Numbered from the stretch's first letter, positions 7,869-17,945 are shown. The stretch is DNA of 64,000 nt from Vibrio sp. 05-20-BW147 (GCF_013369385.1 NZ_SZTO01000002.1:1-64000), one strand, 5' to 3'. Made by a program: numbers and translations. The notes: generated by a model from the letters alone, not told the origin.

Positions 7869-9104
7869 GTGAAAATTGCTATGTTGAGTACGGGTGAAGA
7901 AGTCCTTCACGGTGACATTGTCGATACCAATGCTGCTTGGCTTTCAAGCGTGATGTATGAGCAAGGTTTTGCCCTGACTAAGCGTTCGACGGTCGGGGAT
8001 CAAATGAATGCCTTGGTCGAAGAGCTACTTATGCTGAGCTTTAACAATGATGTGGTCATCGTTAATGGTGGCTTAGGGCCAACCACGGATGATATGAGTG
8101 CGGCAGCGGCAGCCAAAGCCGCCGAATGCAAAATTGTGCTGTTTAAAGCGTGGTTAACTCGCATGGAAGAGATGTACCGTGAGCGCAATCGCCCTATGCC
8201 AGACAGCAACCTCAAGCAAGCCATGTTGCCTGAAACAGCCGAAATTGTAGACAACCCGATCGGTACGGCTTGCGGCTTCAAGATGCATATCAATGATGCC
8301 CTGTTCTATTTCACGCCGGGTGTTCCACGTGAATTTAAAGTCATGGTGGAAACGCAGATTTTGCCGGATCTCAAAGTCCAGTGGCCAAACAATGAAGCGT
8401 ATCAATGTAGCCGGTTGTATACGTTTGGGCTGTCTGAGTCGGGAATTTCTGACAAGTTAGACGCACTGAAATTGCCACAAGGCTACGAGTTAGGTTACCG
8501 CTCAAGTTTGCCATTTATTGAAGTGAAATTGTTTGGACCAAAAGATGCCCTTGATGAGCGCGTCAAAGTGATGCAATTGATCTACAAATTACTGGAAAGT
8601 AACGTAGTGAGCGTGGACGAGCCGATGCTAGAACACATTGGCCATATGTTGAAAGAGAAAGACTTAACTTTAGCGACGGCAGAGCAGAGCAGCTATGGTT
8701 ACTTAACCAGTTGGCTGCAATCTGAGCAGAATATTGCGGAGCAGAGTGGTCATGGCTGGGTGCTTTCGGCCAAAGGGAGTGAGACCATCGATCACAGTAA
8801 TCCGCTTGCTGCAGCTTTTGCTTTAGCGGGTGCGACGCGTGAAAAATGCGCGACAGATCTTGCTTTGGTGACCGGTAAACTCAACGGAAAACAATTCTCT
8901 GTGGCTTTATCATCGCATGGTGGTGAGTGGGGGATGGTGCTGGAGTTAAACCGTGAGTATGCGCGAAACGAAGCGAATAAGCTGATCAGCACGGTCGCGG
9001 CGGATGTATTGCGTCGTTACTTAGAAAAGAAACCCATGTTTGGGGACTATTTCTCCGTCACGAAAGTCAAAGAAATGTTTGTACCGAGCAGTCTAGTGAA
9101 ATAA
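7869..9104 (+). CDS. CinA-family protein (YfaY-like)
   Basis: The 411-residue protein has two parts. Residues 1-170 form a MoaB/MogA-like COG1058 domain with STGEEVLHGDIVDTN and the NGGLGPTTDD signature. About residues 255-400 form a PncC-like domain. In active PncC enzymes, which deamidate nicotinamide mononucleotide, the catalytic motif is ESCTGG; here the matching place reads EQSSYGY. The amidohydrolase half is therefore probably inactive, as in E. coli YfaY. The N-terminal half could still act as an ADP-ribose/FAD-type pyrophosphatase. The start is GTG 7869 with AAGGA about nine bases upstream. Competence annotation of the family is historical. Confidence 0.85.
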   Translation: MKIAMLSTGEEVLHGDIVDTNAAWLSSVMYEQGFALTKRSTVGDQMNALVEELLMLSFNNDVVIVNGGLGPTTDDMSAAAAAKAAECKIVLFKAWLTRMEEMYRERNRPMPDSNLKQAMLPETAEIVDNPIGTACGFKMHINDALFYFTPGVPREFKVMVETQILPDLKVQWPNNEAYQCSRLYTFGLSESGISDKLDALKLPQGYELGYRSSLPFIEVKLFGPKDALDERVKVMQLIYKLLESNVVSVDEPMLEHIGHMLKEKDLTLATAEQSSYGYLTSWLQSEQNIAEQSGHGWVLSAKGSETIDHSNPLAAAFALAGATREKCATDLALVTGKLNGKQFSVALSSHGGEWGMVLELNREYARNEANKLISTVAADVLRRYLEKKPMFGDYFSVTKVKEMFVPSSLVK

Positions 9105-9156
9105 ATATGTTGAGTTAAGCGCGATTTGTTTTTGTTCACACGCTTACACAGAAAGA

Positions 9157-9190
9157 AAAAGAGCCAGCATATTTTTGCTGGCTCTTTGTT
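9157..9190. terminator. Bidirectional terminator between the CinA-like gene and yfaE
   Basis: GAGCCAGCA (9161-9169) pairs with TGCTGGCTC (9176-9184) around a short T-rich loop. It has AAAA on the left and TTTGTTT on the right, so it can end transcription from either side of the convergent pair. Confidence 0.9.
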
Positions 9191-9206
9191 TCTTGGTCAA
9201 AAAAGA

Positions 9207-9485
9207 CTAAGCGCGTTTTTCTTTTAGGACATAATTGACGTCACTCAATACCACATCTGTTTTCGCGCGGCAGATACATGGCAAAATCTCATTGCCTTGC
9301 GTATAGGCCATGGCAAAACCCACATACTCTACTTCGCCAGACTCAAGCTTGCAACGACATGCACCACAGTGCCCGTCACGACAGTTATATTCTGGTTGCA
9401 ACCCTGCTTGTTCCATCGTTTCCAAAATGGTGTTGGATCGATTGGATTCAATGCTGCGTAGTTTGTTGATGCGGATTTTTGGCAT
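9207..9485 (-). CDS. yfaE: 2Fe-2S ferredoxin for ribonucleotide reductase cofactor maintenance
   Basis: The 92-residue plant-type ferredoxin has ligands in C-RDGH-C-GA-C and a fourth Cys about 29 residues later in ILPCICRA. YfaE supplies electrons to rebuild the diferric-tyrosyl radical of NrdB. Its ATG overlaps the nrdB stop codon in the arrangement TAATG on the minus strand, so the two are translationally coupled. It is the last gene of nrdA-nrdB-yfaE. Confidence 0.95.
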   Translation of the reverse strand: MPKIRINKLRSIESNRSNTILETMEQAGLQPEYNCRDGHCGACRCKLESGEVEYVGFAMAYTQGNEILPCICRAKTDVVLSDVNYVLKEKRA

Positions 9486-10618
9486 TAGAGTTCAAAGCCC
9501 TCAAAATCGTCAGAGTGAACTTCGTTGTCAATTTGGCCTACCAAGTAAGAGGAAATTTCCGCTTCTTGTGGTGCCACTTGCACGTTGTCAGAAGACAACC
9601 AGGCATTGATCCAAGGAATTGGATTCGAGGTTGCATTCGGGTACGCCACTGGAAGACCAACGGCTTGCATACGAATGTTGGTAATGTATTCAACGTACTG
9701 ACAAAGAATGTCTTTATTCAGGCCAATCATCGAACCATCTTTGAACAGGTATTCTGCCCATTCTTTCTCTTGCTCAGCCGCTTCTTTGAACAGATCAAAA
9801 CACTGTTGCTTCGCTTCTTCTGCAATTTGCATGAAGGAGAAGTCATCTTGACCATTACGCAGTAGGTTGATCATGTGCTGAGTGCCGTTAAGGTGCAGGG
9901 CCTCATCACGAGCGATCAGCTTGATGATTTTTGCGTTGCCTTCCATAAGCTCACGCTCTGCGAAAGCAAATGAACATGCAAAGCTCACGTAGAAGCGAAT
10001 GGCTTCGAGCGCGTTAACGGACATCAGACACAAGTAGAGTTTTTTCTTCAGTTCATACAGGCTAACTTTAATGGTTTCGCCATTCACCACGTGCTCACCT
10101 TCGCCAAAGCGGTGGTAGTCGTTGGTCAATTGAATCAAATCATCGTAGTAGTGCGCGATGTCTTTCGCACGCTTAAGAATGTGTTCGTTTTCGACGATGT
10201 CATCAAACACGACACTTGGATCATTGACGATATTACGAATGATGTGCGTGTAAGAACGAGAGTGAATCGTTTCAGAGAAAGACCAAGTTTCAATCCATGT
10301 CTCTAGCTCAGGAAGAGAAACTAACGGAAGCAGTGCCACGTTCGGGCTACGGCCTTGGATCGAATCAAGCAGCGTTTGGTACTTCAAGTTTGAGATGAAG
10401 ATGTGCTTCTCATGATCAGGCAGTTTGTTGTAGTCAATGCGATCGCTTGACACGTCGACTTCTTCTGGGCGCCAGAAGAAAGACAATTGTTTCTCGATCA
10501 GCTTTTCAAAGATCTCGAACTTTTGCTGGTCGTAACGTGCAACGTTAACCGATTGGCCCAAGAACATCGGTTCTTTGAGCTGGTCATTTTTAGTTTGGTT
10601 AAAAGTACTGTAAGCCAT
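9485..10618 (-). CDS. nrdB: Class Ia ribonucleoside-diphosphate reductase, beta subunit
   Basis: The 377-residue radical-bearing subunit carries carboxylate and histidine iron ligands in [21 protein letters not shown] and [15 protein letters not shown] helices, and the radical tyrosine in [10 protein letters not shown]. The C-terminal tail ends DDFEGFEL, the peptide that docks to NrdA. It pairs with NrdA to make deoxyribonucleotides. The start has AAGGAATTGAGG just upstream. It lies 80 bases downstream of nrdA with a GC-rich hairpin between them. Confidence 0.97.
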   Translation of the reverse strand: MAYSTFNQTKNDQLKEPMFLGQSVNVARYDQQKFEIFEKLIEKQLSFFWRPEEVDVSSDRIDYNKLPDHEKHIFISNLKYQTLLDSIQGRSPNVALLPLVSLPELETWIETWSFSETIHSRSYTHIIRNIVNDPSVVFDDIVENEHILKRAKDIAHYYDDLIQLTNDYHRFGEGEHVVNGETIKVSLYELKKKLYLCLMSVNALEAIRFYVSFACSFAFAERELMEGNAKIIKLIARDEALHLNGTQHMINLLRNGQDDFSFMQIAEEAKQQCFDLFKEAAEQEKEWAEYLFKDGSMIGLNKDILCQYVEYITNIRMQAVGLPVAYPNATSNPIPWINAWLSSDNVQVAPQEAEISSYLVGQIDNEVHSDDFEGFEL

Positions 10619-10638
10619 GATGCCTCAATTCCTTTTAA

Positions 10639-10656
10639 CCTCCCCTACAGGGGAGG
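10639..10656 (-). other. GC-rich intercistronic hairpin between nrdA and nrdB
   Basis: CCTCCCC-TACA-GGGGAGG forms a 7-bp stem. There is no T-run after it on the minus strand, where TTAAAAGGAA leads into the nrdB ribosome site. An mRNA-stability or processing element is more likely than a terminator. Confidence 0.6.
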
Positions 10657-10698
10657 CATTCGATAGTCTGTATTGGTTTCGATTATGAGTGGGGAAGA

Positions 10699-12981
10699 TT
10701 AAATCTTACAACCGCCGCCTGCACAATCGTCATCTTGTGGTTGAACTGCGTCTTTTTGCTCATCTTTCGCGCCATCACGGGTGTTATGGTAGTAAAGCGT
10801 TTTTACGCCAAACTTGTACGCGGTGAGCAAATCTTGAAGCAGCTTCTTCATTGGTACTTTGCCGCTCTCATAACGAGCAGGATCATAGTTCGTGTTTGCC
10901 GAAATGGCTTGGTCAACGAACTTCTGCATAATACCAACAAGATGTAGGTAGCCATCGTTTGAGCCGATGTTCCACAACAGCTCATAGTTGTTCTTCAACT
11001 CGATGAAGTCAGGCACAACCTGCTTCAAAATACCGTCTTTCGATGCTTTGACCGACACATAACCACGTGGTGGCTCGATACCGTTCGTCGCGTTAGAAAT
11101 CTGAGAAGAGGTCTCAGAAGGCATTAGCGCGGTGAGTGTCGAGTTACGTAGACCATGTTCCATGATCTCAGCACGCAGTGCATCCCAGTCGTAATGAAGG
11201 GGTTCATCACAGATCAAATCGATGTCTTTCTTGTACGTGTCGATCGGCATTAAGCCTTTTGCATAGTTGGTTTCGTGGAACAGTGGGCACTTACCTTGTT
11301 CTTTCGCCAATTCAACCGACGCTTTCAATAGGTAGTACTGAATCGCTTCAAACGTACGGTGAGTCAAACCATTGGCACTGCCATCTGAGTATTTCACACC
11401 GTGTTTGGCAAGGTAGTAAGCGTAGTTGATCACACCCACACCCAAAGTACGACGGTTCATCGTTGATTTGTACGCCGCTGGTAGTGGGTAATCTTGATAA
11501 TCAAGCAGTGCATCCAGAGCACGCACCACCAATTCCGACAACTCTTTTAGATCGTCAAGTGTGTTGATTGCACCAAGGTTGAAAGCAGACAAGGTACAGA
11601 GCGCGATTTCGCCTGAATCATCTTCAACGTTCGCAAGCGGTTTGGTTGGCAGCGCAATTTCCAGACACAAGTTTGATTGGCGAACTGGTGCCACTTCCGC
11701 ATCAAACGGGCTGTGTGTATTACAGTGGTCCACGTTCTGAATGTAAATACGGCCAGTCGATGCACGCTCTTGCATGAGCAAAGTAAACATCTCAAGGGCT
11801 TTAACCGTCTCTTTCTTAATTGACGGATCGTTTTCGTATTTCACATACAGACGTTCAAATTCCGCTTGGTTCTCGAAGAACGCATCGTAAAGCCCAGGTA
11901 CATCTGACGGAGAGAACAGCGTGATGTTACCGCCTTCAACCAGACGTTGGTACATCAGTTTGTTCAACTGAACACCGTAATCCATGTGGCGGACACGGTT
12001 TTCTTCAACGCCACGGTTGTTTTTCAGTACCATGAGTGAGCGAGCTTCGCCGTGCCACATTGGGTAGAACACCGTTGCTGCACCGCCACGGACGCCACCT
12101 TGAGAACAGCATTTTACGGCAGTTTGGAAGTACTTGTAGAACGGAATACAACCCGTGTGGAACGCTTCACCACCGCGAATTTCAGACCCCAAAGCACGAA
12201 TACGACCAGCGTTGATACCGATACCCGCACGTTGAGAAACGTAACGTACGATAGAGCTTGCTGTCGCATTAATCGAATCCAAGCTGTCACCACATTCAAT
12301 CAGAACGCATGAGCTGAACTGACGAGTCGGTGTACGCACACCAGACATGATTGGCGTTGGTAGCGAAATCTTAAAGGTCGATGTCGCATCATAGAAGCGC
12401 TTAACGTAATCTAGACGCGTCTCTTTTGAGTATTTTGCAAATAGGCAAGCAGCTACCAAAATGTACAGGAACTGTGCACTTTCGTAGATTTGGCCACTTA
12501 CGCGGTTTTGTACGAAATACTTACCTTCCAGCTGCTTTACTGCCGCATAAGAGAAATCGAGATCACGTTTGTGATCAAGGTACGCATCCAGTTCATCGAG
12601 CTCTGCTTTGGTGTAATCTTCAAGGATATGCTTGTCGTATTTGCCCATATCAACGAGGCGCGCAACGTGATCGTACAGCGTTGGTGGCTCATATTGACCA
12701 TATGCTTTTTTACGCAAGTGGAAGACCGCAAGACGAGCCGCCAAATATTGGTAATCTGGCGTCTCTTCAGAAATCAAGTCAGCAGCAGATTTGATGATAG
12801 TCTCGTGGATATCGCTTGTCGTGATGCCGTCATAAAACTGAATGTGAGCGCGCAGTTCTACTTGTGAAACGGAGACGTTATTTAGGCCTTCGGCAGCCCA
12901 AGTAATTACTCGATGGAGCTTCTCTAGGTCGATGTTTTCTTTACGGCCATCACGCTTAGTGACGGTAAGTTGTTGGTTCAT
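10699..12981 (-). CDS. nrdA: Class Ia ribonucleoside-diphosphate reductase, alpha subunit
   Basis: The 760-residue catalytic subunit begins with an ATP-cone (about residues 1-95; VTKRDGRKENIDLEKLHR) for overall activity control. The reductase barrel follows with FSSCVLIECGD (active-site Cys), SNLCLEIALP and NLGAINTL. It ends in the redox tail CAGGGCKI with the Cys-x4-Cys pair. I chose ATG 12981, because it matches the E. coli N-terminus MNQ-L-VTKRDG, over an in-frame TTG seven codons upstream. The promoter region holds two NrdR boxes and a DnaA box, which link expression to dNTP level and replication. Confidence 0.97.
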   Translation of the reverse strand: MNQQLTVTKRDGRKENIDLEKLHRVITWAAEGLNNVSVSQVELRAHIQFYDGITTSDIHETIIKSAADLISEETPDYQYLAARLAVFHLRKKAYGQYEPPTLYDHVARLVDMGKYDKHILEDYTKAELDELDAYLDHKRDLDFSYAAVKQLEGKYFVQNRVSGQIYESAQFLYILVAACLFAKYSKETRLDYVKRFYDATSTFKISLPTPIMSGVRTPTRQFSSCVLIECGDSLDSINATASSIVRYVSQRAGIGINAGRIRALGSEIRGGEAFHTGCIPFYKYFQTAVKCCSQGGVRGGAATVFYPMWHGEARSLMVLKNNRGVEENRVRHMDYGVQLNKLMYQRLVEGGNITLFSPSDVPGLYDAFFENQAEFERLYVKYENDPSIKKETVKALEMFTLLMQERASTGRIYIQNVDHCNTHSPFDAEVAPVRQSNLCLEIALPTKPLANVEDDSGEIALCTLSAFNLGAINTLDDLKELSELVVRALDALLDYQDYPLPAAYKSTMNRRTLGVGVINYAYYLAKHGVKYSDGSANGLTHRTFEAIQYYLLKASVELAKEQGKCPLFHETNYAKGLMPIDTYKKDIDLICDEPLHYDWDALRAEIMEHGLRNSTLTALMPSETSSQISNATNGIEPPRGYVSVKASKDGILKQVVPDFIELKNNYELLWNIGSNDGYLHLVGIMQKFVDQAISANTNYDPARYESGKVPMKKLLQDLLTAYKFGVKTLYYHNTRDGAKDEQKDAVQPQDDDCAGGGCKI

Positions 12982-13081
12982 TCTGCTTTCTTTCCCTAAC
13001 AAAACTGATAAAAGCCTTATTTTTGAGTGTTTCTATTGAAACGACTGTAAATTTCTTCGTGGCTTTGTGATCAAAGTCTAT

Positions 13082-13112
13082 CTACATATTGTAGTTCAAA
13101 CACAACATATAG
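13082..13112. promoter_or_regulatory. Tandem NrdR boxes
   Basis: CTACATATTG (13082-13091) and CAACATATAG (13103-13112) each match the NrdR core CwAtATaTwG at nine of ten positions. Their centres are exactly 21 bp apart, two helical turns, as required for cooperative NrdR binding. They lie about 100-130 bp upstream of the nrdA start codon. NrdR represses ribonucleotide reductase genes when dATP is high. Confidence 0.85.
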
Positions 13113-13184
13113 GGGTACTATTGTTTTCGGGTTACAAGATAGTGCTATTGGCATCGGTTTTCAAGGCACAGTCTCTGGATGACT

Positions 13185-13193
13185 TGTGGATAA
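13185..13193 (-). promoter_or_regulatory. DnaA box upstream of nrdA
   Basis: TGTGGATAA on the plus strand is the perfect 9-mer TTATCCACA on the nrdA strand, about 205 bp upstream of the start codon. DnaA control of nrdAB is established in E. coli, so a regulatory role here is reasonable by analogy. Confidence 0.75.
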
Positions 13194-13395
13194 CTTGCAA
13201 AATTACAAAAAACTGTAAGTAGACACTTACCGATGAGAAAAGAGCACACTTGGATGAAGAAAAGTGTGTTTTTTGGATTGGTTTATTCTTAACCGCAAAC
13301 GAAAATATTTTTCTTGATCTTTATGCGCTTTTGTATGCGAAAAACGGCGTGATTAAAATGGAATCGCCAGCACAAAAAACGTGCATGCTTTAGCT

Positions 13396-13430
13396 AAAAA
13401 AGGCAGTAGTTTTGTGCTACTGCCTTTAAA
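13396..13430 (-). terminator. Intrinsic terminator of ubiG
   Basis: On the minus strand AGGCAGTAG and CTACTGCCT form a 9-bp stem with a short loop followed by TTTTTAGC. It lies 20 bases beyond the ubiG stop codon. Confidence 0.88.
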
Positions 13431-13448
13431 AATAACATTCACTTTACT

Positions 13449-14156
13449 TTAAAACTTCTGAGTGTGAACGATGTAATTGACATCAACATTGTGCCCTAAT
13501 TTGTAGGTGTCGCTCAGAGGGTTGTAGTGCAACCCAGTGATGCCTTGTTCACACAAATCGGTTTGGTCGATCATCTTAATCAGTTCAGAAGGACGGATAA
13601 ACTTGTTATGGTCGTGTGTCCCTTCTGGAACGATTTTCAGGAGTTTCTCGGCGCCAACAATCGCAAACAGATACGATTTGATATTGCGATTTAAGGTAGA
13701 AAAGAACACGTGACCACCAGGCTTAACCAGTGCGGCACAAGAACGAATCACAGACAGTGGGTCGGGAACGTGCTCTAGCATTTCCATGCATGTCACAACA
13801 TCATACATTTGCCCATTTTCAGCAGCGTGATCTTCAATGGTGCTTTGGATATACGTGAGTTTGGTACCCGTTTCAAGCGCATGCAGACGAGCAACCTCAA
13901 GGGGTTCTTTGCCCATGTCCAATCCCGTCACAACAGCGCCTTCTTTTGCCATGCTTTCGGCTAAAATACCACCGCCGCAGCCGACATCGAGCACTTTCTT
14001 GCCAAATAAACCATCTGCTTTTGACAGTACGTAATCCAAACGCAACGGGTTGATTTGGTGAAGCGGTTTAAATTCACCTTCTAAGTCCCACCAGCGAGAG
14101 GCCATGTCTTCGAATTTTTTGATTTCGTTTGGGTCAACGTTTTGTGTTTTAGTCAT
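13449..14156 (-). CDS. ubiG: Ubiquinone biosynthesis O-methyltransferase
   Basis: The 235-residue SAM-dependent methyltransferase carries the glycine-rich SAM site [16 protein letters not shown] near residue 56 and the post-I acid in VTGLDMG. It performs both O-methylations in ubiquinone synthesis. N-terminal residues [24 protein letters not shown] are the usual UbiG signature. It lies divergent from gyrA, an arrangement shared with E. coli and other gammaproteobacteria. Confidence 0.96.
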   Translation of the reverse strand: MTKTQNVDPNEIKKFEDMASRWWDLEGEFKPLHQINPLRLDYVLSKADGLFGKKVLDVGCGGGILAESMAKEGAVVTGLDMGKEPLEVARLHALETGTKLTYIQSTIEDHAAENGQMYDVVTCMEMLEHVPDPLSVIRSCAALVKPGGHVFFSTLNRNIKSYLFAIVGAEKLLKIVPEGTHDHNKFIRPSELIKMIDQTDLCEQGITGLHYNPLSDTYKLGHNVDVNYIVHTQKF

Positions 14157-14426
14157 AAGCGCTGCTCTGGATGATACTGCTTCCTTGAAAATAGGACGGC
14201 ATTATAACGCCTTCACTTTTTTCCTCCATAGAGAAACGACTTTTTGTGCTGAACTGGTCAAAATTACACCCTTTATCAGCAGCATAGACAAAAAATGTGC
14301 AATTTCTCTGCGATTGATTCTCAACCGAGGTCACAACCTGATAAAAGGGCGGGGAAAGTGATGCCGAACTAGGGAATTGTGTGTTATATTTTTGCACCTT
14401 ACACGTATTGTACATACGATCAGAAA

Positions 14427-14449
14427 ATAGAGGGATAATGGCTCTATGA
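14427..14449 (+). promoter_or_regulatory. gyrA ribosome site in a small hairpin, with a three-codon upstream frame
   Basis: ATAGAG (14427-14432) can pair with CTCTAT (14442-14447), which includes the first two bases of the gyrA ATG, and part of the Shine-Dalgarno run AGAGGG sits in this structure. The same run is placed three bases before ATG 14438, which opens a three-codon frame (Met-Ala-Leu-stop) whose TGA overlaps the gyrA ATG as ATGA. From AGGG to the gyrA ATG the spacing is 11 bases. Confidence 0.45.
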
Positions 14450-17157
14450 GCGATCTAGCTAAAGAGATCACGCCCGTAAACATTGAAGATGAGCTAAGAG
14501 GTTCTTACCTTGACTACGCGATGTCCGTAATCGTGGGTCGTGCTCTTCCGGATGTGCGTGATGGCCTAAAACCAGTACACCGCCGCGTGCTTTACGCGAT
14601 GAATGTACTAGGCAACGACTGGAATAAACCATATAAAAAATCTGCCCGTGTCGTCGGCGACGTAATCGGTAAATATCACCCTCATGGTGATAGTGCGGTA
14701 TACGACACCATCGTACGTATGGCACAACCGTTTTCGCTACGTTACATGCTGGTCGATGGCCAAGGTAACTTTGGTTCGATCGATGGTGACTCCGCGGCAG
14801 CAATGCGTTATACCGAAGTTCGCATGGCGAAAATCGCCCACGAGCTTTTGGCTGACCTAGATAAAGAAACCGTGGATTATGTACCAAACTATGACGGTAC
14901 AGAACAGATCCCTGCGGTTCTTCCTACGAAAATTCCAAACCTGCTGGTCAACGGTTCTTCCGGTATCGCAGTAGGTATGGCGACCAACATCCCTCCGCAC
15001 AACTTGACGGAAGTGATTGATGGCTGCCTTGCATACATCAATAACGAAGCCATCACGATTGATGAGCTGATGGATTACATTCCTGGTCCAGATTTCCCTA
15101 CGGCTGCTTTGATTAGCGGACGTAAAGGCATTATTGACGCGTACAAAACTGGTCGCGGCAAAATCTACATGCGTTCAAAAGCGGAAATCGAAGTCGAGAA
15201 GAATGGCAAAGAAACCATCATCGTTACTGAGATCCCATATCAAGTGAACAAAGCTCGTTTGATCGAAAAGATCGCTGAGCTAGTGAAAGATAAGAAAGTT
15301 GAAGGCATCAGTGCACTGCGCGACGAGTCGGACAAAGACGGTATGCGCATTGTTATTGAATGTAAGCGCGACGCAGTGGGTGAGGTGGTTCTAAACAACC
15401 TTTACGCCCAAACTCAGCTGCAAACGACTTTCGGCATCAACATGGTTGCGCTTGATAATGGTCAGCCAAAGCTATTCAACTTGAAAGAGATGTTGAAGTG
15501 CTTCGTTGATCACCGTCGTGAAGTGGTCACTCGTCGTACTATCTTCGAACTGAAGAAAGCTCGCGATCGTGCCCATATCCTTGAAGCGTTGGCGCTGGCT
15601 CTTGCGAACATCGATGAAATCATCGAATTGATCCGCAACGCAGCGACCCCGGCAGAAGCGAAAGCGGGCTTAGTGGCTCGTGGTTGGGATCTTGGCAACG
15701 TGGCTGCCATGCTTGAAAGTGCGGGTACAGATGCTGCTCGTCCAGATTGGCTTGAACCTCAATATGGCATCCGTGATGGTCAGTACTTCCTAACGGAAAC
15801 CCAAGCGCAAGCGATCCTTGATCTACGCCTACATAAACTGACAGGCCTAGAGCACGAGAAGATCCTAGACGAGTACAAAGCGCTATTAGACGAAATCAAA
15901 GAGTTGATGCATATCCTTGCAAGCACTGAACGTTTGATGGAAGTGATTCGTGAAGAGCTTCAATCAGTTCGTGATACCTTTGGCGATGTACGTCGTACAG
16001 AGATCACCGCTGCGACTCACGATATCGATTTGGAAGAGTTGATCGCTCGTGAAGACGTCGTTGTTACACTGTCTCACGAAGGTTATGTTAAGTATCAAAT
16101 TCTAAGCGACTACGAAGCACAGCGTCGTGGTGGTAAGGGTAAGAGCGCAACCAAGATGAAAGATGAAGATTACATCGAACGTCTATTGGTCGCGAACACG
16201 CACGACAACATTTTGTTGTTCTCAACGCGTGGTAAGACTTACCGCATGAAAGTGTACCAATTGCCTCTCGCAAGCCGCACGGCTCGTGGTAAGCCAATTG
16301 TGAACCTACTACCGCTGGAAGAAAACGAACGTATTACCGCAATTCTACCGGTAACAGAGTTCAGTGCTGATAAGTACATCTTCATGGCAACTGGCGATGG
16401 TACGGTGAAGAAGACCTCACTAGACCAATTCTCCAACGTTCGTGCAAATGGTCTTATTGCTGTGAACCTGCGTGATGAAGATTCGCTGATTGGTGTTGAT
16501 ATCACTGACGGTGAAAGCGAAATCATGCTGTTCTCTAAATTTGGTAAAGTGGTGCGCTTCAAAGAAGCAGAAGAGAGCCCAGTATTGGATGAAAATGGTA
16601 ACCCAGTTCTTGATGAGAACGGTCAGCCAGAGATCAAGTTCAAAGGCGTGCGTCCTATGGGCCGTACCGCGGCAGGTGTTCGTGGTATGAAACTCGCTGA
16701 TGGCGATCAAGTTGTATCACTGATCGTACCGAAGAATGACGGCGATGTCCTTACTGTGACTGAAAACGGTTACGGTAAACGTACTGTGCTTTCAGAGTAC
16801 CCAACCAAAGGCCGCGGCACTCAGGGTGTTGTGTCTATTAAGGTTTCTGAGCGTAACGGTAGTGTTGTTGGTGCGGTTCAAGTTGAAGACGGTGACGAAT
16901 TCATGATGATCACGGACGCTGGTACACTAGTACGTACTCGTGTGGCGGAAGTGAGCCAAGTGGGTCGTAACACTCAAGGTGTCACCCTGATCCGTACTGC
17001 AGAAGACGAATCGGTCGTGGGCTTACAGCGCATTGATGAAGTTGAAGAAACTGAGTTGCCAGAAGGCGAAGAAGCGGACGCAACGGAAGCGACTGAGCAA
17101 GCACCTCAGGCACAAGATCCTCAAGCAGACAACGATGACGCAGCCGACCAAGAGTAA
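14446..17157 (+). CDS. gyrA: DNA gyrase subunit A
   Basis: The 903-residue type II topoisomerase subunit breaks and rejoins DNA with GyrB. The catalytic tyrosine is Y122 ([10 protein letters not shown]). The quinolone-determining residues are S83 and D87, the susceptible wild-type state, in [14 protein letters not shown]. The N-terminal breakage-reunion domain (about 1-525) is followed by the C-terminal DNA-wrapping propeller. In the propeller a segment near residue 710-728 contains the tandem repeat [16 protein letters not shown], which is absent from E. coli GyrA. The last 40 residues form an acidic tail. It is longer than the E. coli protein (875) because of these two parts. Confidence 0.98.
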   Translation: MSDLAKEITPVNIEDELRGSYLDYAMSVIVGRALPDVRDGLKPVHRRVLYAMNVLGNDWNKPYKKSARVVGDVIGKYHPHGDSAVYDTIVRMAQPFSLRYMLVDGQGNFGSIDGDSAAAMRYTEVRMAKIAHELLADLDKETVDYVPNYDGTEQIPAVLPTKIPNLLVNGSSGIAVGMATNIPPHNLTEVIDGCLAYINNEAITIDELMDYIPGPDFPTAALISGRKGIIDAYKTGRGKIYMRSKAEIEVEKNGKETIIVTEIPYQVNKARLIEKIAELVKDKKVEGISALRDESDKDGMRIVIECKRDAVGEVVLNNLYAQTQLQTTFGINMVALDNGQPKLFNLKEMLKCFVDHRREVVTRRTIFELKKARDRAHILEALALALANIDEIIELIRNAATPAEAKAGLVARGWDLGNVAAMLESAGTDAARPDWLEPQYGIRDGQYFLTETQAQAILDLRLHKLTGLEHEKILDEYKALLDEIKELMHILASTERLMEVIREELQSVRDTFGDVRRTEITAATHDIDLEELIAREDVVVTLSHEGYVKYQILSDYEAQRRGGKGKSATKMKDEDYIERLLVANTHDNILLFSTRGKTYRMKVYQLPLASRTARGKPIVNLLPLEENERITAILPVTEFSADKYIFMATGDGTVKKTSLDQFSNVRANGLIAVNLRDEDSLIGVDITDGESEIMLFSKFGKVVRFKEAEESPVLDENGNPVLDENGQPEIKFKGVRPMGRTAAGVRGMKLADGDQVVSLIVPKNDGDVLTVTENGYGKRTVLSEYPTKGRGTQGVVSIKVSERNGSVVGAVQVEDGDEFMMITDAGTLVRTRVAEVSQVGRNTQGVTLIRTAEDESVVGLQRIDEVEETELPEGEEADATEATEQAPQAQDPQADNDDAADQE

Positions 17158-17179
17158 TCTTGCTTAGCAACGACATAAC

Positions 17180-17218
17180 AAAGCCAGATAGTGCAAACTA
17201 TCTGGCTTTTTTTTATTT
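17180..17218 (+). terminator. Intrinsic terminator of gyrA
   Basis: The 13-bp perfect stem AAAGCCAGATAGT/ACTATCTGGCTTT with a GCAA loop is followed by TTTTTATTTTT. It is a strong terminator. Confidence 0.95.
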
Positions 17219-17303
17219 TTGTCGATAGGAAGTTGGCAATGGGTCAAAGCAGTTGCTTAAAAAGTTTGCTAAGCTAGCCGCTCATTTTCTAAAGGATAAT
17301 CAT

Positions 17304-17945
17304 ATGGATAGCTGGTTAATTATCGCGACAATTATGATGCTGTTTTTTCTGATCAGTATCTGGATGGCGGCCGCGAAATGGGCAGCGAAACAATGGTATT
17401 TACTTAGCTTATTAACGATGATCGGCGCTGTAATTACCTATGGTGTACTGCAGAGCCCCCGCCCCGAAACAAAGCCAGAAAATGCGATGTTCAGGAGCAT
17501 GACGGCAGAGGATTTGATGGCGCAATTGCAAGTTCAATTAAAAGAGAATCCGAATGATGCGGGGTTGTGGTTTCAACTTGGGCAAGGGTATTTGCTCAAT
17601 AAAGAGTTGGATGCTGCTTTGATCTGTTTCGACTATGCAATACAGCTGACCGAGCACCCTTCCTCTACTCAACTTGCGGCAAAAGCAACCGCATTGTACT
17701 ACCTTGGGTCTCAGCAAATGAGTGGTGAGGTAAGCCTTTTGCTTGAGCAAGCCTTACAACTTGAACCTTACAATGAAGCCGCCTTGTCGCTGCTCGCGAA
17801 TGATCATTTTATCTCTTTTCGTTTTCAGCAAGCGATTGATACATGGACCTATTTGCTGGATTCTAATGATCCTAAATTGGACAGAGAAGCTGTTATCCGC
17901 TCCATTCATCAAGCCAAGGCATTGATGCAAACTTCAACTCGTTAA
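17304..17945 (+). CDS. TPR membrane protein of the NrfG/CcmI type
   Basis: The 213-residue protein has two N-terminal membrane helices (about 4-24 and 31-50). A periplasmic or cytoplasmic tetratricopeptide domain (about 75-205) follows, with repeats such as AGLWFQLGQGYLLNKELDAA and NEAALSLLANDHFISFRFQQA. This is the build of CcmI/NrfG proteins, which present apocytochromes to the haem lyase. The nitrite-reductase genes 0.6-7 kb downstream include the matching lyase parts, so this is the best candidate for the NrfG function, although it is not in the operon. I chose ATG 17304 with AAAGGA eight bases upstream rather than the earlier in-frame start at 17253. Confidence 0.75.
   Translation: MDSWLIIATIMMLFFLISIWMAAAKWAAKQWYLLSLLTMIGAVITYGVLQSPRPETKPENAMFRSMTAEDLMAQLQVQLKENPNDAGLWFQLGQGYLLNKELDAALICFDYAIQLTEHPSSTQLAAKATALYYLGSQQMSGEVSLLLEQALQLEPYNEAALSLLANDHFISFRFQQAIDTWTYLLDSNDPKLDREAVIRSIHQAKALMQTSTR

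Larger units (their letters stand above)
12982..13448 (-). promoter_or_regulatory. nrdA promoter region and ubiG 3' region
   Basis: This 467-base gap holds the nrdA control sites near its nrdA side (NrdR boxes 13082-13112, DnaA box 13185-13193), AT-rich DNA at 13240-13380, and the ubiG terminator at 13396-13430. I see no coding frame worth reporting in it. Confidence 0.8.

Noticed and set aside
9479..9865. 128-codon plus-strand frame opposite nrdB
   Set aside because: It is the shadow of nrdB; the product has no recognisable features.
14690..14720. Quinolone-resistance change in gyrA
   Set aside because: Residues 83 and 87 are Ser and Asp, the susceptible wild type.
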